DNA of 64,000 nt, from positions 107,440,001 to 107,504,000 of the forward strand of contig CM075345.1 of NCBI GenBank assembly GCA_037693485.1, given 5' to 3'. The position numbers were made by a program, and so were the translations under genes. Positions 11,196 through 23,900 of the stretch are shown here, one piece after another (the stretch's first letter is position 1; the number at the start of each line of letters is the position of its first letter). The notes under the pieces were generated by a model, which worked only from the letters and a program-made list of their open reading frames with translations, had not been told where the DNA came from and did not search any database. This DNA is from Kitagawia praeruptora. Taxonomy: Eukaryota; Streptophyta; Magnoliopsida; Apiales; Apiaceae.

Positions 11196-12948
11196 ATGGT
11201 TTTTGAAGATTCAACTGAGTTATCTCTACTAAGGGGTGTATTTGATCATCCTATTCACTTGGAACTAGGAGCTGGTCATTTGAATATCAGGCCATACAGC
11301 TATCCTCTTAAACAGAGAGATATTATTGAAAAGTTAATTCAAGAAATGCTTAACAGAGGAATTATCCAGAATAGTTCAAGTCCATTTGCTTCCCCTGTGG
11401 TTTTGGTAGGTAAGAAAGATGGATCTTAGAGATTGTGCATTGATTATAGAGATCTAAATAAGAAAACTGTGATGAATAAATTTCATATTCTAATAATTGA
11501 TGAACTACTTGATAAGTTGGCAAGTGCTAAGGTTTTTAGCAAATTGGATTTGGGGGCAGGTTATCATCAAATGAAGGTTAAGCTACAGGCCACTATGAGT
11601 TTTTCATAATGCCATTTGGCCTTACTAATGCCCCTACTTCATTCCAAGGCTGGATGAATAACATATTCAAACCTTTATTGAGGAAATCTATTTTAATTTT
11701 CTTTGATGATATCTTGGTATATAGCAGGAACCTGGATGAGCACTAGAAGCATTTGTCAGAAGTTTTTGAGCTAATGAAAGCTAATTTACTATTTTACTCT
11801 TTGCTAAGGCTAATAAGTGTGCTTTTGCTGTTGATAGGATTGAATATTTTGGGCACTTCATTTCTCAGAAATAAGTAGAAACTAATTCATCTAAAATCTC
11901 TGATATAAGTAGTTGGTCTATTCCTGCTAATGTGAAGGAGCTTAGAAGCTTTTTGGGCCTTGCTTGCTACTATCGGAAATTTGTAAGACATTATGCTCTT
12001 ATAAGTAAACCTCTTACTGAATTGTTGAAAAAAGGAAGTTTTACTTGGATTGATGAGGCTTAAAAAGCTTTTGAATCTTTAAAAACTGCTTTAATTTCAG
12101 TTAAAAATTTAGCAGTTCCTGAATTTTCAAAAAATTTTGTGATTGAAACTGATGCTTCCAACAAAGGAATTGGGGCAGTTCTTATGCAAGACCAATATCC
12201 ATTAACCTTTCTTAGCAGAGCTTTAGGGCCAAGATGGCAGAAGCTATCTGTTTATGAGAAAGAACTATTGGCTATAGTAACTACAGTGCAGAAATGGGAG
12301 CAATATGTTGTTGGTAATCATTTTATTATAAGGACTGATCAGAAGAGTCTTAAATGGTTGTTGCAACAGACAATTTTAACTCCTTTTCAATAGAAACTGA
12401 GAAGTGGATAGGAATTTGCAAGGAAGTGGATAGGAATTTGTAGAGGAGAGAAACCATGATATCTGCTTTGAAGCAATATTTGGTTCAAGCTCAGAATAGA
12501 ATGAAAATTCAAGCAGGCAGACACAGAGGGAGAGTTTTTGCAGTAGGAGATTGGGCGTGATTGAAGCTCAAAGCCTATAAGCAAAATTCTGTCCAATTGA
12601 GACCTAATGCTAAGTCGAGTTCTAAGTATTTTGGGCCTTTTCAGGTGAAGGCTTTAGTTGAAAAAGTTGCTTACAAGAGATTCAAAAAAAATCCATGATG
12701 TTTTTCATGTATCTCAGCTTAAATTGTTTAGAGGACCTTTACCAGTAATTGTAGACATTCCTTATTGGATTTTTAATGCTAATGTATCTTTGGTTCCAGA
12801 AGCTGTGTTGGATAAGAGGATGGTACCTTTTCGAAATACAGTCAAAGTTGAGTATTTAGTTCACCGGAAGACTAAAGCAGCTCCTGAGGCTACTTGGGAA
12901 GAAGCTGAATTGTTTTTGAGCAAATTTCCAGAATTCTTAGCTCCCTGA
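11196..12948 (+). pseudogene. Chromovirus (Ty3/Gypsy) pol remnant with chromodomain
   Basis: Plus-strand fragments show the Gypsy reverse transcriptase N-terminal part (11196-11429, then a stop), Tyr-Arg-Asp-Leu-Asn, Leu-Asp-Leu-Gly-Ala-Gly-Tyr-His-Gln, Met-Pro-Phe-Gly-Leu and Phe-Asp-Asp-Ile-Leu-Val-Tyr. Next come the RNase H start (Glu-Thr-Asp-Ala-Ser at 12139) and, at 12658-12948, the integrase C-terminal part plus a chromodomain with an Ala-Thr-Trp-Glu motif. The integrase zinc finger and catalytic core are missing between about 12393 and 12540. Gag and protease are absent at the 5' side. Several stops and frameshifts make it an old fragment. It abuts the hAT remnant. Confidence 0.85.
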
Positions 12949-12988
12949 TACCAAGCCTTGAGGACAAGTCTTTTAAGGGTGGAAGTTA

Positions 12989-13290
12989 TGTTATAATTAG
13001 AAAAGAACTAAATAAATAGCCAAGTCAAATATGTCAAATAAAGTCAAATTTGTTAAGTTGGGCTTAATTGTAAATTTAGACTTTGAGCGGGAAAGTTTGT
13101 TAGGATAAAACAGATTGTTGTGCAACTTGTGTGAGATATATGTAATCAGTTATGGAGAGTTGTTTTTCAAGAATCATTTTATGAAATAACAGATTGTTCT
13201 GAAGCTCTCATTTCCATTCTTTTCCCTGAGTTCTTTATCAAATTCATAGCTATCAGTAGTAATAAAATGGTGAATTACAATCATCCTTAA
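12989..13290 (+). repeat. Probable 3' LTR of the chromovirus remnant
   Basis: A purine tract (AAGGGTGGAAG) after the chromodomain stop is followed by TGTTATAATT, which fits a polypurine tract and LTR start. The right end is not defined and no second copy exists in the window. The LTR of the chimeric element at 50827 begins with a similar TGTTAT after a purine tract, which fits a related clade. Confidence 0.5.
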
Positions 13291-13672
13291 TTTATCAGAT
13301 GTCTTCTGTAGTTGATTGTTTCTTGATAAAAATTCCTCGATGTGCAGAGAAACTCATTGACATAATACAAGTTACTTTATAAGAAATTGCATGTTTGTAT
13401 TGGATGTCAGTCGTGTTTCTACCAAATTATGCTGTGTAAACAATTACCATTTCAGTTTAATGCTATTTTTCTGTAAACGATATGTGTCCGCTAATATAAA
13501 TTTCTCTCCAATGTGTTGCAAGTGCTGAATAGCTGATCCCATGGTTTCTAAGGCAGGCTCCTTAGTCAAACAAGTTTAAGAGAGCAAACCCCTACTACAA
13601 CTAAGTAAAAACTCTAGTCACAATCTCCAGAATCTAGATGTAAGTTATTTGACAAAAAGTGAGCCGAGAAAC
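13291..13672. other. Villin 3' flank and 3' UTR
   Basis: No separate gene is visible. The part nearest 13672 should hold the villin 3' UTR, read leftward. I could not fix a polyadenylation site. Confidence 0.5.
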
Positions 13673-16600
13673 TCAGAATAGTTGAAGTTTCATCTTTATC
13701 TTATTCTGTTTCCACTGTGGTAACTTGTAAAAAGCCCTCCTCGTCATCTCAAATTTGCTGTTGAACTCTTCTGTCGAAAGATAAGCCTGCATGCAACAAG
13801 CCTTAGCATTTATTCATTTTAATCCTTGTTCTCGGTGTTTTTTTTTTTGCTTTAATAAATTTTAGAATACCTAGAAAACAAGTAAACTTGTTGAAAATTA
13901 GTGCCATTTCGAACCATACCTCTCTCCTGGTCACATCAATTTCTTTAATAGGATCCATAGAGAGTATTGTAAGCCGTTCATAAGGGTATATTGGGAGTCC
14001 TTCATCATCATCGCCTTCACCCTCTGTTCCATCTTCCTGTATGCTGCTCATTGAATCCTCACTGGATTTTCTATCTGATTCTTTATTGGATGCTGCAAGG
14101 TTCCCTTCACCCATGTGAGTTACTACTTCAGGATTTCAATTGTCAGTATTACCAAATTATCTGGTACTAACAAACTCAAGAAATGCATACCTTTACCAGA
14201 ACGAGGTATTAAATTTGCTCCGGCTGAGGTGCTAAAAGTTGATTTTGTGGAATCAGAGGCCCCAGGTTTTTGAATCAGCTTCTCCACAGCCGGGGGAGGA
14301 GTTGACAGGTTCCTAGTATTTTTGTTCTCGAAATTAGCAGCTAGTGCACTGAAGGCTGGAGATCTGCCCCGTGCGCGGGGTCGGTCATGGCTGGCTGACA
14401 CACTCCTGGAACGTTGTGGTTTTTCTGATGCACCAATAGACCTTGCAGGAGGTCTCCTTTTGGGTTTCTGCACTTGTAGCATATCAATGTTAAGACCGGA
14501 GAATAGCCAAATTTTATTCTTTTCATTGTTATTAGAGATAAATACATTTGGATTATGAAAGTAAAAAAAGATTTGTACAACTGAAACAATTTTCTTGGCT
14601 ATAAAAATGAAAAGAACACTGTTATTGAGTTTCGAAATGATCCACACACAGATATGGGGAAAAAGACAAGGGGGTTCAATAATCTAAACATAATCCGAAC
14701 TGAAGAATATGACTTACATCCAAAACAGGTTTTCCTCCATTTTTAATCATAGCAAATTTTCTCTGGAATGAGTTTCCATGCATCTAAAACCATACAATAA
14801 GATAACGTTAAGCTTGTCACAGACTTGAGTATTTCCTGCAATTTCCTGCAAGCTCGTCAATAATATCACTACTTACAGCAAATTTATTGGAGTCCCATTT
14901 AAAGAAGCGTGTGAAGAACATCGGTTCACTCCCCTCCATTACGATATACATAGGAGTATGAGGCGACAACTTCTCAAGAAGAAAATCGCGTTCAATGAAT
15001 TTCTGAAAATGTGGGAAAAAATATGAAAAGTTGAGCATGTTATATAAGTTAATTTCCAATCATAAAAAAAGAAAAGAAAAGAAGAAGATGTGTTCCACAT
15101 TGCAAACTATAAGTTGTTAAGAACTGATGTCTATTTAGAGGCCAAGGGAAGCTGCAAGTCTGCAAGCAAGCAAATGACTAGTTCAATTTTTCATCTTTTG
15201 AAAAAGTTACATTTAAATATTTATAACAAGAACGGAGATATTACTACCTCAAGCCTTATATACAAACTAAGATAATAATAATAAGAGGTTATCAAGTTTC
15301 CTATTGTCTCCTCATAATCATAATTCATCGTAATTTCTGTGAAATAATCATCATAATCATGCTTGAAGCATAAATTATTAAATTTACAAAGAGAAGCCGC
15401 AGCTCCCTAAGAGGGATAAGGGAAATTCTGACCAGATCTTACTTACCTCTCCAATAGATATTGCATCATTTCTATATTTCGAGCTGGCTTGTTGCCCCAC
15501 CCATACAAAAATATCTGAATGACAATCCAGGATAAATATATCTTCAGTCATTAGATCATTTTGGTCGAAGTTGTATATCTCCGTCACCTAAAAACAAATA
15601 AAATTTAAACTCCTGGAGCAAAGGTAGGTTGAATATGGACTGCTACCATGCATGCAAAAATGAATGCACACGCAGAGAGCAAGAGATAGAGATACATTCA
15701 TATAGTATATGCATAAACAATATATAAATGTAAAAGATATATTGTACTGACGAAGAAGGGAAGATTTAAACTGAAGACCGACCTTCAAATCTGAAGACGT
15801 GCAAGAGTGGTAACATTCACCAATGGAAACAAAGAAAAATGGTCAGATACCAAACTAGAATAGGGAGATAATATTACAGAGTATTATAGACAGGTGATTC
15901 CTATAACCTGTCGAAAATGAGCATGAAAATAGATGAGGATCACTTTCAGCTACTCTTCCAACCTTCTTGCTGGAATATTTTGATTTTTCACCAAATAAAT
16001 CCCAAAATTGTTCCAACTCCGCGCCTTCCTTTTGGGGTTTGGTGTGCATATCTGGCTGTATAGGTGGAGACAATCGGTACTTTAATATATATAAAAAAAA
16101 CTTATTAGAGCTAGATGAAATATAGCATCTTGCATCAATCACTTTGATTAATATTAAGATCATTATTAAAAAAAGTCCACCACTAATTTGTACCAAATTT
16201 GCTAGCTCTTTTGCCACTAATTTTTACCAAATTTGCTAGCTCTTTTGGAGAGTGGTCTGGATCGGTCTATGTAAAGTTGTACAAAGGTGTAGGTTGTTGA
16301 ATGGTCCTGTATGCGTTACATACGCCGGCTTGGGGTGTTGCATGAATTGTGTCAAGAAACTATCTAGGTTACCAGAATTCCCATTCTTATTAAACAAGAC
16401 TGTTATATTAATTGTCTTGTTTTCTATTTTTATAAGGCTTAGATCTTTTGGGACAGCTGCCCATTAGATATTTGTAATGTCTTTTAAATAGAATAGATAA
16501 AACTGTTCAAGTGTGGTTATTTGACTTTTGAGGCAGTTAGGCTTTATAGATATTTTGTACTCTGTAAGGTTCACGATCATCTTGGTATATCTCCTTTTGC

Positions 16601-17171
16601 TCTCTGAATATAGAAGAAAAACACTTGCCTTGTGGATGTAGATCACTTGATCGAACCACGTTAATTCTGTATTCTTTGTGTGATTATTCTTTATTGTTTT
16701 CTGCTCTTCCTTAAGTTGTATTATCTGTCCAGAGAAGTCCAGAATCTGTCCAGAATATTAACAAACTGTCCAAAGGGTATTCTACAGTTTGTTTGAGTCT
16801 TATATTCTGTCTAGAATCCTAACAAAGACGCTTGATCTGCACTATGCAAAGGCCTCTCCTTCTCTGGATGAGGAGTTTCAAATGGTTCAGCCAAATATAC
16901 ATTTTATGTGTGTTATAGGAACAAGGAAAATTAGCCCATCTACATTAATTGTGAGGATTCACATATGTAGCATTTAATCATAATACACACAGATATTCTA
17001 GTGATCAATATTACAATATATAACCAAAACCCAGAATCAGACCTTAATCAAATCCAGCAGCCTGTCAGCAAGTTCCTGATCCTCGGAGGATGTGTTGTTT
17101 CCAAACCATGTAAATACAGAGGAGGCATCATGTAATATGTAACAGTGAGAGGAGTTCAAAGAAGATGACAC
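13673..17171 (-). CDS. VLN5: Villin exons 14-22 (repeats 5-6, linker, headpiece)
   Basis: This block continues the frame exactly after exon 13. It holds the repeat 5 segment with Asn-Ser-Ser-His-Cys-Tyr-Ile-Leu-His, the Glu-Ser-Asp-Pro-His-Leu-Phe-Ser-Cys motif, an 8-nt microexon, repeat 6 with Glu-Asp-Ile-Phe-Ile-Leu-Asp-Cys, a basic Ser/Arg/Pro-rich linker with Gly-Arg-Ser-Pro-Ala-Phe and Leu-Ala-Ala-Asn-Phe-Glu, an acidic stretch, and the headpiece (Tyr-Pro-Tyr-Glu-Arg-Leu to a Leu-Phe terminus). The headpiece is the extra F-actin site that distinguishes villin from gelsolin. The acceptor of the exon ending at 13920 is ambiguous among 14104, 14122 and 14125. The linker looks shorter than in Arabidopsis relatives. 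Confidence 0.93.
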
Positions 17172-17873
17172 CTGATTGAACAGGACAGAAATCAAATTTC
17201 ATTAGGTATATGCAGATTTTTGCATATATTCAAAATTATTATCATAATTTTCAACATTTTGTGTAACTTTTCATTTTTTTTTAATTTACAACTTCCCAAT
17301 TATATTCCCCTCAAGTCATGAGTCTTCACATAAAAGACCTCGGTACTTGGAGTAAAGTTAAGGTCGGCTTACACCTTACCATCCGCAGATCTTGATTTAG
17401 AGCAGGACAAATCATGTACCTTTGCTTAGTTTTTTTCGAGGATCTTGATTTAGAGCAGGACAAATCATGTACCTTTGCTTAGTTTTTTTTCGAGATAATT
17501 AATGACGATTATCAATATATATAATCCACCAACGGAAATTGGCAAAAAAAAAAAACAAAAAATTATAGCATGTGGGGAAGACCGTAAATCACTTATCAAG
17601 TTTTTGCTTCTTTTTTATTTCCCACTGACCCAACGGTTTGCAACTTTGCACTAACTATCATTTAAAGTTTAACCAGGAGAATAAATTATGGTAATACCTT
17701 CTACCAACCTCATGGAACTTTAGTTTGTAAGAACTCTCTACTATAATTCTACTCTTCTTCTTTATTTGCTAAGAGATAAGTATATTCATTTTCTATCTTT
17801 AGGACAATCGGCATACATATCAGAATTGCATTTCCACGTACATTCAACATATTGTCAGATGAACAAACACACG

Positions 17874-17909
<36 letters not shown>

Positions 17910-20900
17910 TCATCACACGAACACACACACACACACACACACACAAACATATATACTGTGTGTGTGTGTGAAAATGAATGGCATATTTAGAGAGAACAGC
18001 TAAGGAGAACGTGACATAATTCCATAACAAAGATCCTCACAAAATTGGAAAGCAATGACATTCACAAACTATAAAAACACAAAAGTGTCATGCACCTACG
18101 GTGTTCAGCATCAAATTTGTTCTCTTACAGATCTAAAGATAGGTCTGATCTCGCTTCTATTTTCTTAGAACAAATAAAAAGTTGCCCGTCCTGTCAGGTA
18201 TTTATAACACCATAATTATGACAAAGTTCTACAAATTCATAACAGTTTCTATTAATACATAACAATGAAACCCTGAAACACAAAAAGTTTGCTTCTGGAA
18301 AACTGGGTCGCAAACTTTTGAAAATTGATAAAGCATTACCCCCTTAGCCCTTAGGCATTAAGTTCTTATATACTATGATCCAATTCAGAGACATAAAAGC
18401 TGAGAGTATCATTCACCTGCTCAAGCGTTTGAGCAAACAATTCTTAGTTGACCCCTAGGCCCTAATGTAACTCACACTAGACCTGCGAACTGATACTGAT
18501 AAAGTGATACTTCACTCGTACTTGTGCAGTTTCAGTTTCAAAGAAAAATACACGAACTATCGTCAATGAAATTTGCACTTGAACTAAATACAGACAGAAG
18601 TATAAGACATCAAGTGAAGATGTGTTATGCACTGACCAACTTATCAACTCCACTGGACTCTTAGTTGCAAAAGGACAGGCCCAAGCCCAACTCCAGAAAA
18701 AAATAGATATATATGCCTGGGAAACAAGTCACAGGGGGTATCGAATGAATTGAGTTGTCTAAATTAGGGTTACTTGGGAGAGGGCTGGACCTCTCGAATG
18801 TCCAGTAGTTATCCTTCAATTTTTGTACTCGTTATCATCATAGTATCTTCCTATTATTCTTGTAATCTGTTGTGGGAGGATTTTAGCACAACAAATTATG
18901 AGGCCTCGTGCTGGAATAGCGCCAATAATCAAGGAATCGTACAACCACCCGAAAAGGCTCGTGGTTGAAGATCAATGGCTAGTCGCCCGGGAAGGCACAC
19001 GACTAGGGTTACCGAAGAACACGGGATGTGATTCCTCGGAAGGATCGGACTGAATCCACGGGATGAGAGCTCAAGGACCAAATGTTGGCCAGCCAAGAAC
19101 CCTAATTTGACTGTGTCACACAAGAGTGCACGTGCTCTAGCTACTCAAGGAGTGTAAAGTGTCGAAGAAGATCCCGTAAACTGCCTACATACCACTATTT
19201 ATAGTGGATCAAGCCCGAATGTAGTTCTTGAATGATATGATTGTTTGTTCATGATGAGTTATCCTCTCTCCAGTGGGATAATGACTGTTATTTCTGATAA
19301 TAATCGAGTGTGATGTATGAAATCAGGTTACCAAGTAGTTTAGGTAACATAGAATGATTATCTTTTATATTTATCATGATTTTGTATCATTTATCAAGTA
19401 TATATGACATATATCCTCAAATAACTGAATGTTTATCTGTTTGAGAGTGTTTTTAGATGATATAGACGTGTTCCTAAAAAATAGGGGGCGTGCCTTATCT
19501 GTATTGGCAGCCTAATCAGGCTTCCGGCGGAAGCTGGGGGTACCGCCCGGTAGCCTGGCTCCGGTACCCCCTCCGGTAACCCCTATCACGGGAGCTACTC
19601 TGGAAGCTCTACTGGGTGACTGGTAATAGTTATAGGTTATCCTCAAGGGGATGCCTTGAGACCCTTAGCCATGTGTTCCCGTGCTACAGCGTACATGGTA
19701 ACCCCTAGGGCTACCCTAGGCTCCCGGAAACCTGACAGATTACTCATTCTCTTCATGGATCTGGACCCTAATCCTCTAGTGGGCCTAAATCTAACCCATG
19801 CGAGATTTTGGTCACAACAACTACCCCCCGGTTCCCTGAAGTACTGTGTGCAAGGGGAACCTATTATTCACAGGGTGCCGCTTTCCAAGTTTCTAAATCA
19901 AAACTTACTTTATCAATGCCTTGCCAACACTATGTTGAAATAGTAAATTCTCATTTGCAAATATCAGAACTAGTAGTGATATTTTCATTCGATAGTTCTT
20001 GTAATCTGCGCCACCGGAACTCGAAATTAATCTAATGTGGGGAGCTATATGATTTATTTATTACAGCTCTGATTAATTAGATTTATCCATTGGGAATAAA
20101 AGAGATGACTATCAAGAGGGGAGAGCCTTATCACAAACTCTTCCGCCCTAAAACAAAAGGGAACGGTTCATTTTCCTGTACCCACACGTTTCCATATACA
20201 CCTCGTTTTCTGTACCATATTCAATCACTAGGGAATACGCCTCTTTTTCATTTACTCTCATATATCAATAAGTTTAGCCTTTTCATCCTTTTTCTCTTCA
20301 CTTACGCTATACTCTCTCTTTTGAGTAAAGTAAAAAAAAGAAAAAGCTCTCAAAGGTTTCCGACGGGACTTCTCCGGTGAGGCCTACGCCAGTCACGCAC
20401 CCATCTTCACTACGGTACCTTTCTTTTTGATTCTTGCGGTCCACCCATATCTCTAACTTTGTTGTTTCATTCTTGATGTTCATGGGTGTATTAAATTTTA
20501 CTCTCTTGTGCGTGTGCGTTCATATATCGATGTTTATTATTATTTTTAAAAAATTGATAACAAAGCTATAATTCCAATCATCATTGCATGTTGTTTGCTT
20601 CGATTCGCCTGAATTTGATGTGTATGGTCGTAAATCTTTGTTGTCTGTATCAACTCTCCATCCTTGTTAAGATTAAATCTCGTGTGCTTGACTCTTTATG
20701 CTGAGATGCATGTGCCAATTTCACTGCTTACGGTAGGCTTACCGAAGGGGTTCAGGATGGCCTGTACTCCGTCTTCCCCCTTGGTTACTCTTTAGGCGCT
20801 CATAACATGTTTGATATTTGCTCTAATCGAGTGTCATTACTTTAGATCTGTTCTGTCGAATAGATATAGGCAACTGATCAATCTGGGCATATGCCTGGTA

Positions 20901-23900
20901 CTTTGCACCCGTGTTTTTTCTTGTTTTGTTTTGTCAGCTCCGGCATCACTAAATCAGGCTGCCACGTCGATAGCCACCCACCAATTTTTAGCCTTTTCGA
21001 TTTGACCCGGTAGCCTTATTATGTCTAGGGTACCTCTAGGTTGATTAAGTGGGATCACCATTTCCCCCTACTATTGGTTGTCCGGCTCTCTTCTCTCATG
21101 CTAATCTGCTTCCCTATCTGTGGTTGCAGATGTCTATCTCGTCCATCTCGGGAAGCTCATCTCAACACGTGGGTAACCTGTCACCCATTTCTGGTGAGCC
21201 TTCCGATTCTGGGTCAACCCACCTTAATGAGGTGCTCCTCCATCAACCCCTGCTACAATCCAAACCTTCCATTAGTTCTCGGACCCGTTCTCGGGTTGAG
21301 GTAATAAATCCTCTCGAAGCTGAGATCGTAAGTAGGCGTCTCGACCCCTTCCTGGAGGCTGGCTCGTCAAATTTTGGTAGTGAGGATATTGATAGGATTT
21401 ATCTGAGTTCAAACACGGATGAAGAAGAAAGGTTGGATGAGGGGTTCTGGAATGAGGCTGAGCAGCCGCTTCTTGATAATTCAAACCTGCTAGATGAAGA
21501 AAGGAATACCGAAGTTGAGTTGGTGATAGAGGTTGATCGGAAGCCTCACGTCCCTGCAAGCTGCGTTCCATCCTGTGAAAATTTAGACTCCACCATGAAT
21601 ACTGATAGACTTGACAGACTATTAGAGTCGTGCAATCCGGGATGTAATCTGGTGGTACCCAGTAATGGTGAGAGGTGCCACAGATTTGATAACTTTGAAC
21701 CCGATCAGTCCTTGCCTGATGCCGTGTTATCTGCTTCGTTCTTTAAGCTGGGATTCTCTCTTCCACTGCACCCGTTCTTTGTTGACATGTTGAACTTTTA
21801 TGACATAGCCCCAATGCAACTGTCCCCTAATTCTTTTAGGGTGGCTGTGTGCATGTATATTCTATATGATCAAACCTTCTCTGTCCCTCTCACCGCTAGA
21901 GAGCTAGGGTACTTTTATCAATTGAAGGATGTAGGGCGGAAGGTTGGTATCTTTTACCTCACCTCATGGAACAATAGGCAAGGTGGATGTATAAAGGGGA
22001 ACAAACGGGGGATGTATGACTGGTTGGAAATGTTTTTATACTGTTATGGCTGCGAGGAGGTGAGAAAGGAATGGAACCTAAATCCGGGTAAGCATACGGT
22101 ACCCCCCCAGGCTACGGGTAACCCCCGTCAAATCACCTTCTTTTCTAACTCGACCTTTGCTCTTTTTTTTTTTTTTTTTTTTTTCTGTTGTTGTATTGTT
22201 TAGGGATCCCAACACAAACATCCCTACAGGGCCTTGAAGAGAGAAGGGCTAGAAAGATTATGAAGTTGGCGGGCTCTCTGAGGGACGGGGAGAGTTTGTT
22301 GACCCCGGAGACCCTGAAGAGATTAGGGTTCTCTAAACCTGTGGCTCCCTCCTCTCCTGCTCATGAGACGGAGGTTGAGGAAGGATTGGAAAGAGAGCCC
22401 AGACCTCGGGGTACTGACAAGAAGCGTGGGAAGAAAGATGGGGCTTCCACTGGCTTCTCTTCCGGTATCCCAGGCTACCGCTCCCTATACCTTTTTCTTA
22501 CATTCTCACTAAACATGTCATATTCCTTTGTTTATAGATACTTGTTATTAGTGGCGTCTCTATTGCTTTTCTCATGTATGTGCTTCCAAACTGTGTAGTA
22601 CTTGTTGCATTTCTCTTACTCATGTTATCATATGCATCCAGGAATCGGGCTCCGGTAACCCTACCGGTAGCCTGATATTTCTTCATATAGTTATGAGTTA
22701 CGATTTCTAATATCTCCAATGTTCCATCATTTCAGGTATGTCAGGATCTGTGCCATCCTTTATCAAACCGTCTGACAAATACGAAGATTTATTTCCTGAG
22801 GATGATTTGCTCATGATGGAAACCCCCATTGCTGCTACTCCGATTTCCAGGGTCCCAGCTCCTGCACCCATTAAGGTTGAGCTCTCAGCTACCGAAAAAC
22901 GTAGATTATCTCAAGCTTCCGGGAGTCTCAAGACTTCCCCAGAAACTCGATCTTCGAAGAGGGTTAGGATATCTCAGCAGGGTGCACCCGTAGGCGAAGT
23001 GGAGCAGTTCTACCGAGCATGCGGTGGGCAGATACCCGTGGAGACTATTGCAGGATGGGCTAAACAGAAGACTAATGACGCTGCCAGGTCAATGCTATTC
23101 TCGTCAGGAGAGAGTCTGTTTCATCAAATAAGGATCGGTAACCAATTGGTGGCGGCTACCCGTGGTGACATGAAGCTGAAAGAGGACCTAAAGCAGGTAA
23201 GGTCTGATTTTAACACTGCTGATGAAGAAAGGAAGAAGCTGGTAGATGCAAATAAGAAGTTGAAGGGTGAGATTTCAGCTGTCACAAAGGAGAAAGAAAA
23301 ACTGGGAAAGCTGGTTTATGAGCAAGATAGAGATAAGGAGAAGATGGTGGTAGTCCATGCTACCGAGGTTGCGGAGCTGCAGCTACAAGTGGATACCCTC
23401 CAGGCCTCTGTAAAGAAGTTAAAAGAGGTGCTTCCCGAGAGGTATCAGTTGGGATTTGCTAAGGGGGTCCAAGACTACATGAAATCTACTTGGGAGGTGA
23501 TGCCAAATTTGGATTGGGCCCTTCTGGGCGAGGATGCCGTGAAGCAGGTAGAGAAGTTTAAAGAAGAAGCTATCAAATCTCCGACTTCTGCCGTGAAGGT
23601 GACTCCCAAGCCAGCCGATATTCCGAAAGACATGGTTAAGGATACTCAGGATACCAGGGTTGATGCTCCCGCAGGTGCGGTCGAGGTGGCTCCAGGTGAT
23701 TCCGCTAGAAAGGTGGACCCTGTTGAGGATTCCCCTAACTCCGAGGCTACTAAAAATCCCTCATCCTCTTAAATCATCCTTTTCCAATTACTTTGACCTT
23801 TTACTATGCCAGTTTTCGAACTTGTGTTTTTTTAAAAGGGGGTGGGCTCCTATAACGCTCCACGTATGTAATGGTTTAGTCGTTTAACTCTATTCGCTTT

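Noticed and set aside
17749..18030. Open frames on both strands rich in His-Thr or Cys-Val repeats
   Set aside because: They are translations of the CA/TG microsatellite inside the villin intron.
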